Part shown: piece after piece, positions 53,943 through 63,050 of the stretch | Numbering within the stretch: the first letter of the stretch is position 1 | Layout of the letters: every line of letters starts with the position of its first letter | Assembly (NCBI RefSeq): GCF_000412695.1 | Contig: NC_021499.1 | Span: 3,286,001 to 3,350,000, forward strand | Length of the DNA stretch: 64,000 bases | DNA from: Pseudomonas resinovorans NBRC 106553 | Lineage (GTDB): Bacteria > Pseudomonadota > Gammaproteobacteria > Pseudomonadales > Pseudomonadaceae | Reading direction: 5' to 3' | Notes under the pieces: generated by a model | What the model saw: the letters and a program-made list of their open reading frames with translations, nothing else | Databases searched by the model: none | Told to the model about the DNA's origin: nothing | Made by a program: the position numbers and the translations under genes

Positions 53943-54689
53943 TCAGCGGCGGGTGCCCAGCACCACGCCCTGGGCGCGCAGGTTTTCCAGCAGGGCCAGG
54001 CCCTGGGGCAGGATGGCCTGGTGGTCTACGCCAATGGCTTCGGCCAGTGCCGCCAGGTGCTGGCGCCCGGTGCGGTCGTGGGCCTGCAGGGACGCGAGCA
54101 GCCCGTGGGCCAGGGGTGCCAGGCGCGAGAAGTGCACCTGGTTGTCCGCGCCGCGGCGCGCCAGCAGCAGGGTCGGCTCGGTGGGCGCTTGCGTTGGCAG
54201 GTGGCCGGGGCCCAGGTCGCTCACCGGCCACTGGTAGCCCAGCGGCCACGCCAGACCGGACAGCACGGGTACCCCGCCCAGCAGGTCGCCCTCCGGATCA
54301 TGGGCTGGCTCCTGTTGGTCGCTGAGTAGCAGCGCGGTCTCCACCCACTCGTAATGGGCCAGTTCCACGGCCCAGGGCGGCAGGTCCGGTGGCGCGGCGT
54401 CAGCGGTTTCGAGAAACTCGACGAACTCCAGGGCGATTTCGGTGAACAGCGGCGTCCGGCAACGGTACCGGGCGTAGAAGACCTCGATCAGCGCCCGCCA
54501 TTGCCGGGCCCCGAGGCTGGCGCTCATCACCGGGAAGCCCCCCGTCAGCAACGACTGCACATTGCCGAAGAACAGCTGCCGGTAGACCGCCAGGCGCCGC
54601 GCCTCGATGCCGGGCGGCGGTGGGTTATGGCCCGGATCACGCACATGGCGCGCCAGACTCATCAATTGTTCATGCAGGACCTTATCCAT
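53943..54689 (-). CDS. hvfC: HvfC/DUF2063-type RiPP maturation partner protein
   Basis: 248 residues from 54689. The N-terminal part holds the DUF2063 pattern ([42 protein letters not shown]), usually paired with DUF692 enzymes. In characterised systems this protein binds the precursor and helps the maturase. The start overlaps the end of the DUF692 gene by 8 bases, so translation is coupled. The C-terminal half is variable and has no clear motif. Confidence 0.85.
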   Translation of the reverse strand: MDKVLHEQLMSLARHVRDPGHNPPPPGIEARRLAVYRQLFFGNVQSLLTGGFPVMSASLGARQWRALIEVFYARYRCRTPLFTEIALEFVEFLETADAAPPDLPPWAVELAHYEWVETALLLSDQQEPAHDPEGDLLGGVPVLSGLAWPLGYQWPVSDLGPGHLPTQAPTEPTLLLARRGADNQVHFSRLAPLAHGLLASLQAHDRTGRQHLAALAEAIGVDHQAILPQGLALLENLRAQGVVLGTRR

Positions 54690-55530
54690 GGCGAACCTCC
54701 GGCCACGGGCTGGCGGCCAGTTGCCGCGCGCGGATCTGCTCGACCTCACCCAGCAGTTCCGCCAGGGGCGGGAAATTGAAGTCGCGCTCCAGCAGGGTCG
54801 GCAGCGCACCGAAGCGCTGGTAGGCCTGCTCCAGCAAGGACCAGACAGCGTCCTTCACCCTGGCGCCGTGGGTATCGATCTTCAGGTCCGGGGCTTCGTC
54901 GTAATGGCCGGCCACGTGCATGTACACCACGCGATCCACCGGCAGCGCGGCGAGGTAGGCGGCGGCGTCATAGCCGTGGTTGATCGAGTTGACGAAGAGG
55001 TTGTTGACGTCCAGCAGCAGGTCGCAGTCGGCCTCTTCGAGCACCGCACGAAGAAAGTCGATCTCCTGCAATGCCTGGTAGGGCGCGGCGTAGTAGGAAA
55101 TGTTCTCCACCGCGATGCGCCGCCCCAGGACGTCCTGTGCCTGGCGGATGCGCGCGGCGACATGGCGTACGGCTTCGTCGGTGAAGGGCAGCGGCAGCAG
55201 GTCGTAGAGTTGCCCGTCGTCGGAGCAGTAGCTCAGGTGCTCGCTGAAGAAGGCGACCTTGTGCCGGTCGAGGAACTCGCGGGTGTTCCGCAGCAGCTCA
55301 AGGTCGAGCGGCGCCGGCCCGCCCAGTGACAGCGACAGGCCATGGCAGCTCAGCCGATGACGCTCGGCCAACTGCGCCAGGCCCTCGCCATGGCGCCCGC
55401 CCACCTTGATCCAGTTGTCGGGGGTGCATTCCAGGAAGTCCACGGCACCGGCCTCCATCGCCAGCAATTCGGGCAGCAACGCGCGACGCAGGCCAAGGCC
55501 TGCGCCCTGTGGGAACGAAGCAGCGGTCAT
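54682..55530 (-). CDS. hvfB: HvfB/DUF692 multinuclear iron oxidative enzyme (MNIO)
   Basis: 282 residues. Family motifs are intact in order: [56 protein letters not shown] and ERDFNFP; together they supply the His, Asp and Glu ligands of the iron cluster. HvfB-type members convert the Cys of EGKCG motifs in a precursor peptide to an oxazolone/thioamide, which binds copper. The precursor is the next gene upstream (55586-56050). A strong hairpin lies between them. Confidence 0.9.
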   Translation of the reverse strand: MTAASFPQGAGLGLRRALLPELLAMEAGAVDFLECTPDNWIKVGGRHGEGLAQLAERHRLSCHGLSLSLGGPAPLDLELLRNTREFLDRHKVAFFSEHLSYCSDDGQLYDLLPLPFTDEAVRHVAARIRQAQDVLGRRIAVENISYYAAPYQALQEIDFLRAVLEEADCDLLLDVNNLFVNSINHGYDAAAYLAALPVDRVVYMHVAGHYDEAPDLKIDTHGARVKDAVWSLLEQAYQRFGALPTLLERDFNFPPLAELLGEVEQIRARQLAASPWPEVRHG

Positions 55531-55552
55531 GGGCAGTCTCCAGCGGGTATGA

Positions 55553-55577
55553 CCCCCTCCCTGGCTCAGGGAGGGGG
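55553..55577 (-). terminator. Hairpin between the precursor and the maturase genes
   Basis: CCCCCTCCCTG-GCT-CAGGGAGGGGG, 11-bp stem with a 3-base loop, no T tract. It may cause partial stop or protect the 3' end so that more precursor than enzyme is made. Confidence 0.6.
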
Positions 55578-55585
55578 GAGTCCGA

Positions 55586-56050
55586 TCAGTTCTTCGCCTG
55601 GCTCAGCTTGGTGAACAGCTCGGTGGGCACTTTCTTGCCGTTTTCGATGTACTGGTTGGTGCGGAACCTGTAGACCTCGCCCTCGGACAGGTAGCCATCG
55701 CTGTTGCTGTCCATCGCCTTGAATTCCTCGCCGCCCTGGGGTGCCACGGCCAGCAGTTCCTTCAGCGAGACACGGGCGTCGTCGTCGGTATCGGTGCGGG
55801 CGAACGAAGCATCGCCGCATTTGCCCTCACCGCACTTGCCTTCGGTCTGGGTGGTCTTGCCGCTGGCTTCGCTGGCGCCGCACTTGCCTTCGCCACACTT
55901 GCCCTCGCCGGCCTTGTCGGCGGCGGCCAGTTGGTAGCCCTGGGGCAAGGCTTCTACCGCGAAGGCGCTGGAGGCCAGGTTGATGCCGCCCACCAGGGCG
56001 ACAGCGAGCAGGCCGATACGGGTTTTGTTCTGGATGGGGGAACGGGACAT
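55586..56050 (-). CDS. hvfA: HvfA-type RiPP precursor fused to an EF-hand domain
   Basis: 154 residues. A signal peptide fills residues 1-31 (SSAFA cut). The core carries four EGKCG motifs at 49-53, 54-58, 70-74 and 75-79; these give four Cys (52, 57, 73, 78), the only Cys in the protein. The C-terminal half has two canonical EF-hand loops: D87-x-D89-x-D91 with E98, and D114-x-N116-x-D118-G119 with E125. The Cys motifs are the expected HvfB modification sites. The EF-hands are an addition to the usual short precursor and suggest calcium binding in the periplasm. The start at 56050 follows CGGAG. Confidence 0.88.
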   Translation of the reverse strand: MSRSPIQNKTRIGLLAVALVGGINLASSAFAVEALPQGYQLAAADKAGEGKCGEGKCGASEASGKTTQTEGKCGEGKCGDASFARTDTDDDARVSLKELLAVAPQGGEEFKAMDSNSDGYLSEGEVYRFRTNQYIENGKKVPTELFTKLSQAKN

Positions 56051-56516
56051 GGGGTCTTCTCCGGATACGGGGCGCGGCAAGCCGCACGAGTGGGCCACGG
56101 GGGCGCTGGAACCCTGGAACGAGGCGCCGGGGCTGACCTCGTTCGGGTGTGGCTATTTCGCCCCAGGCGTGTATCCGTGGCGTATCCGTGAGCAGTGGCA
56201 TTTGTAAGCGAATGGCGGGAGGGGGAAGGCCGGATACAGAGCGATACGTCCGAAACCTTGGGTACGCCGTCCGTGGCGGCGTTGCTCACTCGTGTCGCGG
56301 TCATTCGGCATTCGAGTCCATGCGCTTCCCGCCCCGAAAAGATTCGTAACATTGCGACAGTTATCATCTACGCTGGATTCATCTTCGCCTGGTGTTTGAG
56401 CCCTGCTCCGCCAGACGACATCCTCGCTACTACCGAAGCCGGTACCGACGCATAAGCTCCATTCGAGTTTGCAGTTGCCCAGGTCGCACTCAAATGCTCG
56501 CGAAGGAGCTATGCCC
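56051..56516. other. Divergent region between the RiPP and multicopper oxidase genes
   Basis: 466 bases. It should hold promoters in both directions. The middle (56335-56400) is the most AT-rich. I see no confident ECF -35/-10 pair. No supported ORF. Confidence 0.45.
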
Positions 56517-58061
56517 ATGGTCAACCCGCGCTGCTCGCTCAATGGCCGCCTGGACTCCAGGCATGGACTCGCGGTTTTGCTCCTTGCAGGCCTTGCGGTC
56601 TGCTCCGGCCAGGCGGCGGCGCAAACGCCCTCCCCCACGCTGGCCGCGCCGCCGGAGTTCAGCTACGACGCCAGCGGCGTGACCAAGGCGACCCTGACCG
56701 CCACCGAGCAGTCGGTCATGATCGGCAACGATCGCTATATCTCCCTGGTGTTCAACGGCAACTACAACTCGCCCCTGTTGCGCCTGCGAGCGGGTGGCGC
56801 GCTGGACCTGACCCTCGACAACCGCATGGACGAGCTCACCAACCTGCACTTCCACGGCATGACGGTGACACCCCTGGACGGCGGCGACAGCATCTTCCGC
56901 GAAACCCAGCCCCACCAGAAAGGCCAGTACCACTTCGCCATCCCGGCCGCCCACCATCCTGGCGCGTACTGGTACCACAGCCACTTCCACGGCGGCGCCG
57001 AGCGCCAGGTGACGGCGGGCATCGCCGGGCCGATCCTGGTGGACGGCATGCTCGACCCCTTTCCCGAGCTGAAGGGCATCCAGGAGCGCGTGCTGGTCCT
57101 GCGCAACTTCCAGAAAACCCTCACCGGCAAGGTCGCCAGCGAGATCATCACCAGCGCGCCGTCGATCCGCACCATCAACGGCCAGGCCCTGCCGGTGATC
57201 GACATCAAGCCGGGGGAGATGCAGCTCTGGCACTTCCTCAACATCGCCGCCAACCAGTACTTCCGCATCCGCATCAACGGCCAGAACATGCAGGTGCTCT
57301 CCCGTGACGGCAATACGGTGAACCAGGAGGTGGTCACCGACGAATTGCTGATCGGCCCGTCCGCGCGCTTCAGCGTGCTGGTGGTCGGCCCCGCGCCGGG
57401 GGACCATCCCATCGAGCTGGGCTCCGGCAACACTGGCCCAGCGGGCGACTCCTACCGGGGCGAGCAGCTGGCGATCCTGCGTTCGGCCGGCGCCTCGGTG
57501 GCGACGCCGACCATCGCCACCTACCCGCAGTCCGAGGACTTCTCCAAGGAACCCGTGGCCAACCAGCGCTCCTTCGCCTTCCAGGACTCGGCCACCGAAC
57601 CCAACACCTTCCTCATCAACGGTGCGCGCTTCGAGCTGGACCGGGTCGATACCACGGTGAAGCTCGGTGACCTGGAAGAGTGGACGCTGAACAACCCGTC
57701 CCAGGAGCTGCATCAGTTCCACATCCACCAGACCGACTTCCAGGTCACCAAGATCAATGGCGTGCCGGTGCCCTTCACCGGCTACCGCGACAACGTGTTC
57801 ATCCCCGCCACCGGCTCGATCACCATCCGCATCCCCTTCCGCGACCCGGTGATGCTCGGCAAGTTCGTCTACCACTGCCACATCCTCGAACACGAGGACG
57901 GCGGCATGATGCAGGCGATCCAGGTGGTGAAGCCGGAAGACTACGAGCAGGCGGTCAAGCTCGCCCCACTTGGGGGGCTCTACGGCAACAACGAAACCTG
58001 CGCCTACCTGCGCAACACGGGTCGAGAGGCGTCGAAGACGACCGATCAGATCAGCCGCTAG
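56517..58061 (+). CDS. Multicopper oxidase, exported
   Basis: 514 residues from 56517, behind AAGGAG. The signal peptide ends near GQAAAQ. The four copper motifs are complete: TNLHFHG, YWYHSHFHG, LHQFHIHQ and YHCHILEHEDGGMM; the last keeps the Cys-His ligands of the type 1 site and a Met ligand. It probably oxidises a phenol or Cu(I) in the periplasm. The Met-rich loop typical of CueO is absent. It is the first gene of an operon with an outer-membrane protein and an SCO protein. Confidence 0.9.
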   Translation: MVNPRCSLNGRLDSRHGLAVLLLAGLAVCSGQAAAQTPSPTLAAPPEFSYDASGVTKATLTATEQSVMIGNDRYISLVFNGNYNSPLLRLRAGGALDLTLDNRMDELTNLHFHGMTVTPLDGGDSIFRETQPHQKGQYHFAIPAAHHPGAYWYHSHFHGGAERQVTAGIAGPILVDGMLDPFPELKGIQERVLVLRNFQKTLTGKVASEIITSAPSIRTINGQALPVIDIKPGEMQLWHFLNIAANQYFRIRINGQNMQVLSRDGNTVNQEVVTDELLIGPSARFSVLVVGPAPGDHPIELGSGNTGPAGDSYRGEQLAILRSAGASVATPTIATYPQSEDFSKEPVANQRSFAFQDSATEPNTFLINGARFELDRVDTTVKLGDLEEWTLNNPSQELHQFHIHQTDFQVTKINGVPVPFTGYRDNVFIPATGSITIRIPFRDPVMLGKFVYHCHILEHEDGGMMQAIQVVKPEDYEQAVKLAPLGGLYGNNETCAYLRNTGREASKTTDQISR

Positions 58062-58077
58062 CGCCGGAGATACCGAC

Positions 58078-59229
58078 ATGACTCTCTTTCGCTCTTCCCC
58101 CCTGTTCCTGGGGGCGCCGTTGCTTGGTGCCTTGCTCAACGCCGGCCCGGCCAGCGCCGACAGCGGCCAGTACCCCAATGTCGGGATGGATTACGACGCC
58201 ACCTTCCAGTACGACTTCACCCGCGCCGACCATTCGACACCGGGTACCTCGCGCACCACCACGGACGGCTACCCGGACATCAACGCCACCTTCTACCTGC
58301 GCTTCAGCACCGATTCACAGATCCACCTGACCACCGAGCTCAACCCGATCAACCCGCCGAACGACGGCGAGGACCGCTTTTTCGAAGATGTCGGCTTGCA
58401 GGTCAACGAGCTCGCCTACGACTACCAGAGCAGCCGCTACAGCTTCAGTCTGGGCCTGGTGCAGGTGCCCATCGGCCGTGCCCAGGATGCGGCGCCGGGC
58501 CTCTACACCAGTGATTTCGTCGCCGTCTACGACCTGGACGGCATGCTCGGCGGCACCTTCGCCTACCGCTTCTTCGGCGACCAGCTGGGAGTCATCGAGA
58601 CCGACCTCACGCTCTACCGCCAGGACACCAGCGTGCTCAGCCGTCCGTATTTCCAATCCGGCCAGCAGGTGGACCGCAACGACGGCGGCCCGGCCAACAA
58701 CGGCAAGATCAATTCCTACGCGGTGGCTGTGAACTGGCTGGCGATCCCGGCGCTGCCCTTCCTGGAGCTGCAGGCCGGACAGATGCGCAACCAGGGTGGC
58801 GATTTCGACGGGGTGGATGGCAGCGCGGACGACGAGGTCGTCAACCTGGCATCGCTGCGCTACATCTACGCCGTGCCCCGTTCCACCGACCTGGACACCA
58901 CCTTGAGCGGCCAATACCTCGATGTGGTGCCCTTCATCGAGTACGCCGACGTCGACAACGAGGGCGCCATTCCGGGCAACGACACGCGCTACCTGACCAC
59001 CTCGCTGACCCTCGACTACGGGCTCTGGGCCTTCGGCCTGACCCGCACCGACAAGCGCCGCCCCAACGACACCGGCGGTGGCGATACCCACGACTACCTC
59101 AACGAGCTGAGCGTCACCTACGCCCTGACCGGCCAGCTCAGCATCGGCGTTTCGGCCGGCACGCAAAAGCAGGATGGAGAGAACGACAACATCCTCGGCC
59201 TCGCCATCACCTACTCGGGAGGTTACTGA
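58078..59229 (+). CDS. Outer-membrane protein of unknown function
   Basis: 383 residues from 58078, 16 bases after the oxidase gene. The signal peptide ends PASADS. Repeated beta-strand patterns (NATFYLRFSTDSQIHLTTEL, SYAVAVNWLAIPALPFLELQAG, LSVTYALTGQLSIGVSAG) suggest a barrel similar to the OprO/FadL-like shapes, but no family is certain. It may move copper or substrate for the oxidase. Its stop overlaps the next start by one base. Confidence 0.75.
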   Translation: MTLFRSSPLFLGAPLLGALLNAGPASADSGQYPNVGMDYDATFQYDFTRADHSTPGTSRTTTDGYPDINATFYLRFSTDSQIHLTTELNPINPPNDGEDRFFEDVGLQVNELAYDYQSSRYSFSLGLVQVPIGRAQDAAPGLYTSDFVAVYDLDGMLGGTFAYRFFGDQLGVIETDLTLYRQDTSVLSRPYFQSGQQVDRNDGGPANNGKINSYAVAVNWLAIPALPFLELQAGQMRNQGGDFDGVDGSADDEVVNLASLRYIYAVPRSTDLDTTLSGQYLDVVPFIEYADVDNEGAIPGNDTRYLTTSLTLDYGLWAFGLTRTDKRRPNDTGGGDTHDYLNELSVTYALTGQLSIGVSAGTQKQDGENDNILGLAITYSGGY

Positions 59230-59804
59230 TGCTTCGGTCTCTATTGCTGAGCCTGTGCCTGGCGGTCGCCGGCAGCCAGGCGGCCCTGGCCCGCGATGAC
59301 ATCGGCGGGCCATTCAGCCTGATCGACCAGGATGGCCAGGCGGTTAACGAGCAGACCTACCTGGGCAAACCCGCCCTGCTCTACTTCGGCTTCACCAGCT
59401 GCCCCGACATCTGCCCCACGGACCTCGCACGCATGGCCAAGCTGGCCAAGGCCGTGCGCGAATCCACGGCCATAGAGCTGCGGCCGATCTTCGTCACCCT
59501 CGACCCGCAGCGCGACACACCCGACCGACTGAAGGGCTACATGGCCTACTACGGCAAGGATTTCGTCGGCCTCACCGGCCCCCAGGAGAACATCGCCAAG
59601 CTCGCCGACCTGTACCACGTCTACTACAAGAAAGTGCCCTTCGGCGATGCCGGCGACTACATGCTGGAGCACTCGACCTTCCTCTTTCTGCTCGATAGCC
59701 AGGGCCGCTACCTGGACCACTTTGGCAGGGGCATGGACGAAGCGCAGATCATCCAGCGCATCACCGGCAAGCTGGACCATGGGCAGCGGCTCGGCGCGCT
59801 CTAG
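59229..59804 (+). CDS. SCO1/SenC-family protein
   Basis: 191 residues. The signal sequence ends AALARD. The copper site is complete: Cys pair in TSCPDICPTD and His in LEHSTFLF. Such proteins deliver copper to cytochrome oxidase or guard thiols. The start overlaps the stop of the preceding gene (TGATG), so it is translated with it. Here it is linked to a multicopper oxidase, so it may load that enzyme. Confidence 0.92.
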   Translation: MLRSLLLSLCLAVAGSQAALARDDIGGPFSLIDQDGQAVNEQTYLGKPALLYFGFTSCPDICPTDLARMAKLAKAVRESTAIELRPIFVTLDPQRDTPDRLKGYMAYYGKDFVGLTGPQENIAKLADLYHVYYKKVPFGDAGDYMLEHSTFLFLLDSQGRYLDHFGRGMDEAQIIQRITGKLDHGQRLGAL

Positions 59805-59938
59805 CCGCGCCAGTGCCTTCGCGACGCTTCATACGAAAGTACGAACAGGTCATCTGTTTTCCTAATCACGCTGAATTGTGGCACCCGCCCCGGGCCTCGA
59901 CACTGTGGCTCCAAGATTCCATGAACCGGGGCCTCACA

Positions 59939-61345
59939 ATGAAACTAACGCTCACCCCTCCCCTGAAACCCAGTTACTGGATGGACTCGCCTGCGTCCAA
60001 AGCCGCCGTTTCGCCTCCGCTGAAGGGCAGGCACCAGGTCGATGTGCTGATAGTCGGCGGCGGTTTCGTCGGCCTCTGGACGGCCATGACCCTGAAACAG
60101 CTGGAGCCGGACGCCCGCGTCATGCTCCTCGAACAAGATGTCTGCGGCGGCGGCGCCTCCGGGCGCAACGGCGGCTTCGTGATGTCCTGGTGGCCGAAGA
60201 TCGGCACCCTGCGCAGCTTCTGCGACGAGCGCCAGGCACGCTTCCTCGGCGACAGCGCCGAGCGTGCGATTTACGAGCTCGGCGAGTTCTGCGCCGAGCA
60301 CGGCATCGACGCGCACTTCCGCCAGAGCGGCTGGCTGTGGACGGCCACCACACCCCAGCATGTCGACACCTGGAACGGCACCCTGGCTGCCTGCGAGCGC
60401 CTGGGCGTGCAACCCTTCGAGCGCCTCGACGCCGCGGAAGTGGCACGGCGCACCGGCTCGTCCGTGCACCTGGCCGGTGTGTTCGAGCGCAGCAACGCCA
60501 CGGTACAGCCGGCACTGCTGGCGCGGGGCATGCGTCGGGTTGCGCTGGCCCGTGGCGTGGAAATCCACGAGCACTCCGGCGTGACCGGGATCAGCCCCGG
60601 CGAGCCGGTCCGGGTCACCACCGCCCAGGGCCAGGTCGAGGCCACCAACCTGGTACTGACCACCAATGCCTGGGCCGCCGCGCTGCCGGAACTGGCCCAG
60701 CTGATGGTGCCGGTGAACAGCTCCATCGTGGTCACCGAGGCCGTGCCCGAGCGCCTGGCCGAGGCTGGCTGGAGCGGCGGCGAAGCCATCACCGATTCGC
60801 AACTGATGGTGGACTACTACCGCACTACCCGTGACGGGCGCATCGCCTTCGGCAAGGGCACCGGCGCCATCGCCTACGGTTCGCGCATCGGCCAGGTATT
60901 CAGCGAAGACCCGGCCAGCCTGCTGCTCACCGAAGCGGACCTGCGCCGCACCTACCCCATGCTCGGCGACGTGGGCCTGACCCATCGCTGGTCCGGCCCC
61001 ATCGACCGGACCTACGACAGCCTGCCTATCTTCGGCCGCCTGGGCGGCCAGGCCAACATCCACTACGGCATCGGCTGGAGCGGCAACGGCGTGGGCCCGA
61101 GCCGCCTGGGTGGACGCATCCTCGCCAGCCTCGCCCTGGGCCGCGACGACCAGTGGAGCCGCTGCCCCCTGGTGGAACGCCAGTGCCGGCGCTTCCCCCC
61201 GGAACCGCTGCGCTACATCGGCGGCTCCATGGTGCGCAACGCGGTGATCCGCAAGGAACGCGCGGAACTGGCCGGCGCCACGCCGGCAGCACTGGACCGG
61301 ATGCTCGCGCGCTTCGCGCCCGCCGGACTCGAAGACAAATCCTGA
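59939..61345 (+). CDS. FAD-dependent amine/amino-acid oxidase (DAO family)
   Basis: 468 residues from 59939 (59921 is an alternative). The FAD-binding motif is VDVLIVGGGFVGLW, and GGGASGRNGGF is typical of gamma-glutamylputrescine oxidase-like DAO enzymes. The C-terminal FAD contact is SGNGVGPSRLGG. It oxidises an amine or amino acid using O2, giving H2O2. The substrate cannot be read. It leads a unit with a cupin and an amino-acid permease. Confidence 0.85.
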   Translation: MKLTLTPPLKPSYWMDSPASKAAVSPPLKGRHQVDVLIVGGGFVGLWTAMTLKQLEPDARVMLLEQDVCGGGASGRNGGFVMSWWPKIGTLRSFCDERQARFLGDSAERAIYELGEFCAEHGIDAHFRQSGWLWTATTPQHVDTWNGTLAACERLGVQPFERLDAAEVARRTGSSVHLAGVFERSNATVQPALLARGMRRVALARGVEIHEHSGVTGISPGEPVRVTTAQGQVEATNLVLTTNAWAAALPELAQLMVPVNSSIVVTEAVPERLAEAGWSGGEAITDSQLMVDYYRTTRDGRIAFGKGTGAIAYGSRIGQVFSEDPASLLLTEADLRRTYPMLGDVGLTHRWSGPIDRTYDSLPIFGRLGGQANIHYGIGWSGNGVGPSRLGGRILASLALGRDDQWSRCPLVERQCRRFPPEPLRYIGGSMVRNAVIRKERAELAGATPAALDRMLARFAPAGLEDKS

Positions 61346-61355
61346 GGAACCCGAC

Positions 61356-61703
61356 ATGCCCCTCGAACGTATCCGCCTGGACGACGACTCCAGCTTTACC
61401 GCCCCGACCCCGGTGGGCGCCCCGCTCGGGCAGCCCGTGGCCCATGCCTGCACTGCCGGACACCGTAACGTGCCAGACGGCAAGGGCAGCACCGGTGTCT
61501 GGGAATGCAGCCCCGGCCAGTTCCGCCGGCAGGTGATGGAAGCCGAGTACAGCTACATCGTCAGCGGCGAAGGCAGCTTCACCCCCGATGACGGGGAAAC
61601 CATCGAGTTTCGCGCGGGCGACGCCCTGTACTTCACCGCCAACACCCAGGGCACCTGGACCATTCGCCAGGCCGTACGCAAGACCTACCTGATCCTCGGC
61701 TGA
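61356..61703 (+). CDS. Small cupin-domain protein
   Basis: 115 residues, one cupin_3/EutQ-like domain. The strand and turn pattern is clear (YSYIVSGEGSFTPDDGETIEFRAGDALYF, TWTIRQAVRKTYLIL), but the usual His-x-His metal ligands are missing. It starts 11 bases after the oxidase gene and is surely co-transcribed. Such proteins often accompany DAO-family oxidases of amine catabolism. Function unknown. Confidence 0.75.
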   Translation: MPLERIRLDDDSSFTAPTPVGAPLGQPVAHACTAGHRNVPDGKGSTGVWECSPGQFRRQVMEAEYSYIVSGEGSFTPDDGETIEFRAGDALYFTANTQGTWTIRQAVRKTYLILG

Positions 61704-61748
61704 GCCCGAGGACATTCACCCAAGCCCAGACAAGAGAGGAAACAATAC

Positions 61749-62981
61749 GTGGGTATGACGGAAAAATTCGAGGCAGAGTCCGGGCTCAAGGCCCATGCAT
61801 TGGGCTCCCTCGAGTCGCTCGCCATCATCATCGGCACCAACATCGGCGCCGGTGTGCTGAGCATGGCGTTCGCAGCACGGAAAGTCGGCTACATCCCCCT
61901 TCTGGCCTGCCTGGCCCTGACCTGCCTCTTCTGCATCATCACGATGCTCTACGTGGCCGAAGCCTGCCTGCGGACCCGTGGCAACAAGCAGCTGAGCGGA
62001 TTGTCCCGCCGCTATCTCGGCCCGCTGGGCGGATGGCTGATCTTCATCGCCATCGCGGCCAACGGCTACGGCGCCCTGGTTGCCTACATGACCGGCAGCG
62101 GCAACATCATGTCGGACTTCTTCGGCCAGTACGGCCTCAGCCGGGAGATGGGCAGCCTGATCTTCTTCGTGCCCTCGGCGCTGGTGCTCTACCTCGGCCT
62201 CAAGGCCCTGGGCGTGGGTGAGAAGTTCATCAGCGCGGGCATGGTGGCCATCGTCTGCCTGCTGATCGGCGCCACCCTGATCCACGACGACACCCGCATC
62301 GCCAACCTCTGGCAGAGCCAGTGGCAATACGTGGTGCCGGTGTTCAACCTGGCGGTATTCGTCTTCGGCGCCCAGTTCCTGGTGCCGGAGCTGGTGCGTG
62401 GCAACCTGACCACGCCCCGGCGACTGCCGCGGCTGATCGTGATCGGCATGCTGCTGACCTTCGTGCTGGTGGCGGCGATTCCCGCCTCGGTGATTGCCCT
62501 CGTGGGTACCGAGAACCTCAGCGAAGTGGCCACCCTGAGCTGGGGCAAGTCCCTTGGTTCGTGGGCCTACTACGTCGCCAACACCTTTGCCCTGCTGGCC
62601 ATGCTGACCTCTTACTGGGGCCTGGGTGGCAGTCTGTTCAGCAACATCTTCGACCACTTCCGCCTGGGCAGCGACGACAACCGCCGCCGGCGCCTGGCGG
62701 TGCTGGCGGTGGTCTCCGTGCCGCCCTTCCTGCTGGCCTACTCGGGCCTGGCCAACTTCGTCGACGCCCTGTACTTCGCCGGGACCTTCGGCGGCGTCCT
62801 GATGGGCATCATCCCGATACTCCTGCTCAACGCGGCGCGCCGCCGTGGTGACCGCACCCCGGAGTTCAGCTGCGGCTGGTACGCCCATCCGCTGGTACAG
62901 GGCGCCATCGTACTGATGTTCGCCGCCAGCGGCGTCTACGCGATCGCGTCCTTGCTGGGGCTACTGCCGAGCAGTTGGTAA
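61749..62981 (+). CDS. Aromatic/hydroxy amino acid permease (HAAAP type)
   Basis: 410 residues from GTG 61749 behind GAGAGGAAA; ATG 61755 is an alternative. About 11 membrane segments. The first has IIIGTNIGAGVLSMAFAARK, the mark of the hydroxy/aromatic amino acid permease family (TyrP, Mtr, SdaC). It probably imports the substrate of the oxidase at 59939 by proton symport. Last gene of the unit, converging with the regulator at 63051. Confidence 0.87.
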   Translation: MGMTEKFEAESGLKAHALGSLESLAIIIGTNIGAGVLSMAFAARKVGYIPLLACLALTCLFCIITMLYVAEACLRTRGNKQLSGLSRRYLGPLGGWLIFIAIAANGYGALVAYMTGSGNIMSDFFGQYGLSREMGSLIFFVPSALVLYLGLKALGVGEKFISAGMVAIVCLLIGATLIHDDTRIANLWQSQWQYVVPVFNLAVFVFGAQFLVPELVRGNLTTPRRLPRLIVIGMLLTFVLVAAIPASVIALVGTENLSEVATLSWGKSLGSWAYYVANTFALLAMLTSYWGLGGSLFSNIFDHFRLGSDDNRRRRLAVLAVVSVPPFLLAYSGLANFVDALYFAGTFGGVLMGIIPILLLNAARRRGDRTPEFSCGWYAHPLVQGAIVLMFAASGVYAIASLLGLLPSSW

Positions 62982-63050
62982 CCCGCAGTCGGGATGCCGG
63001 GTGTCCACCCGGCATCCCCAGGGCCCGACACGGGCCCGACGTCATCTCAC

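Noticed and set aside
53197..54237. Plus-strand ORF of 346 codons
   Set aside because: Spans the hairpin-rich repeat and then runs antisense to ohr and hvfC.
56153..56638. Minus-strand ORF in the RiPP/oxidase gap
   Set aside because: Overlaps the oxidase signal region and the promoters, with no ribosome site or family marks.
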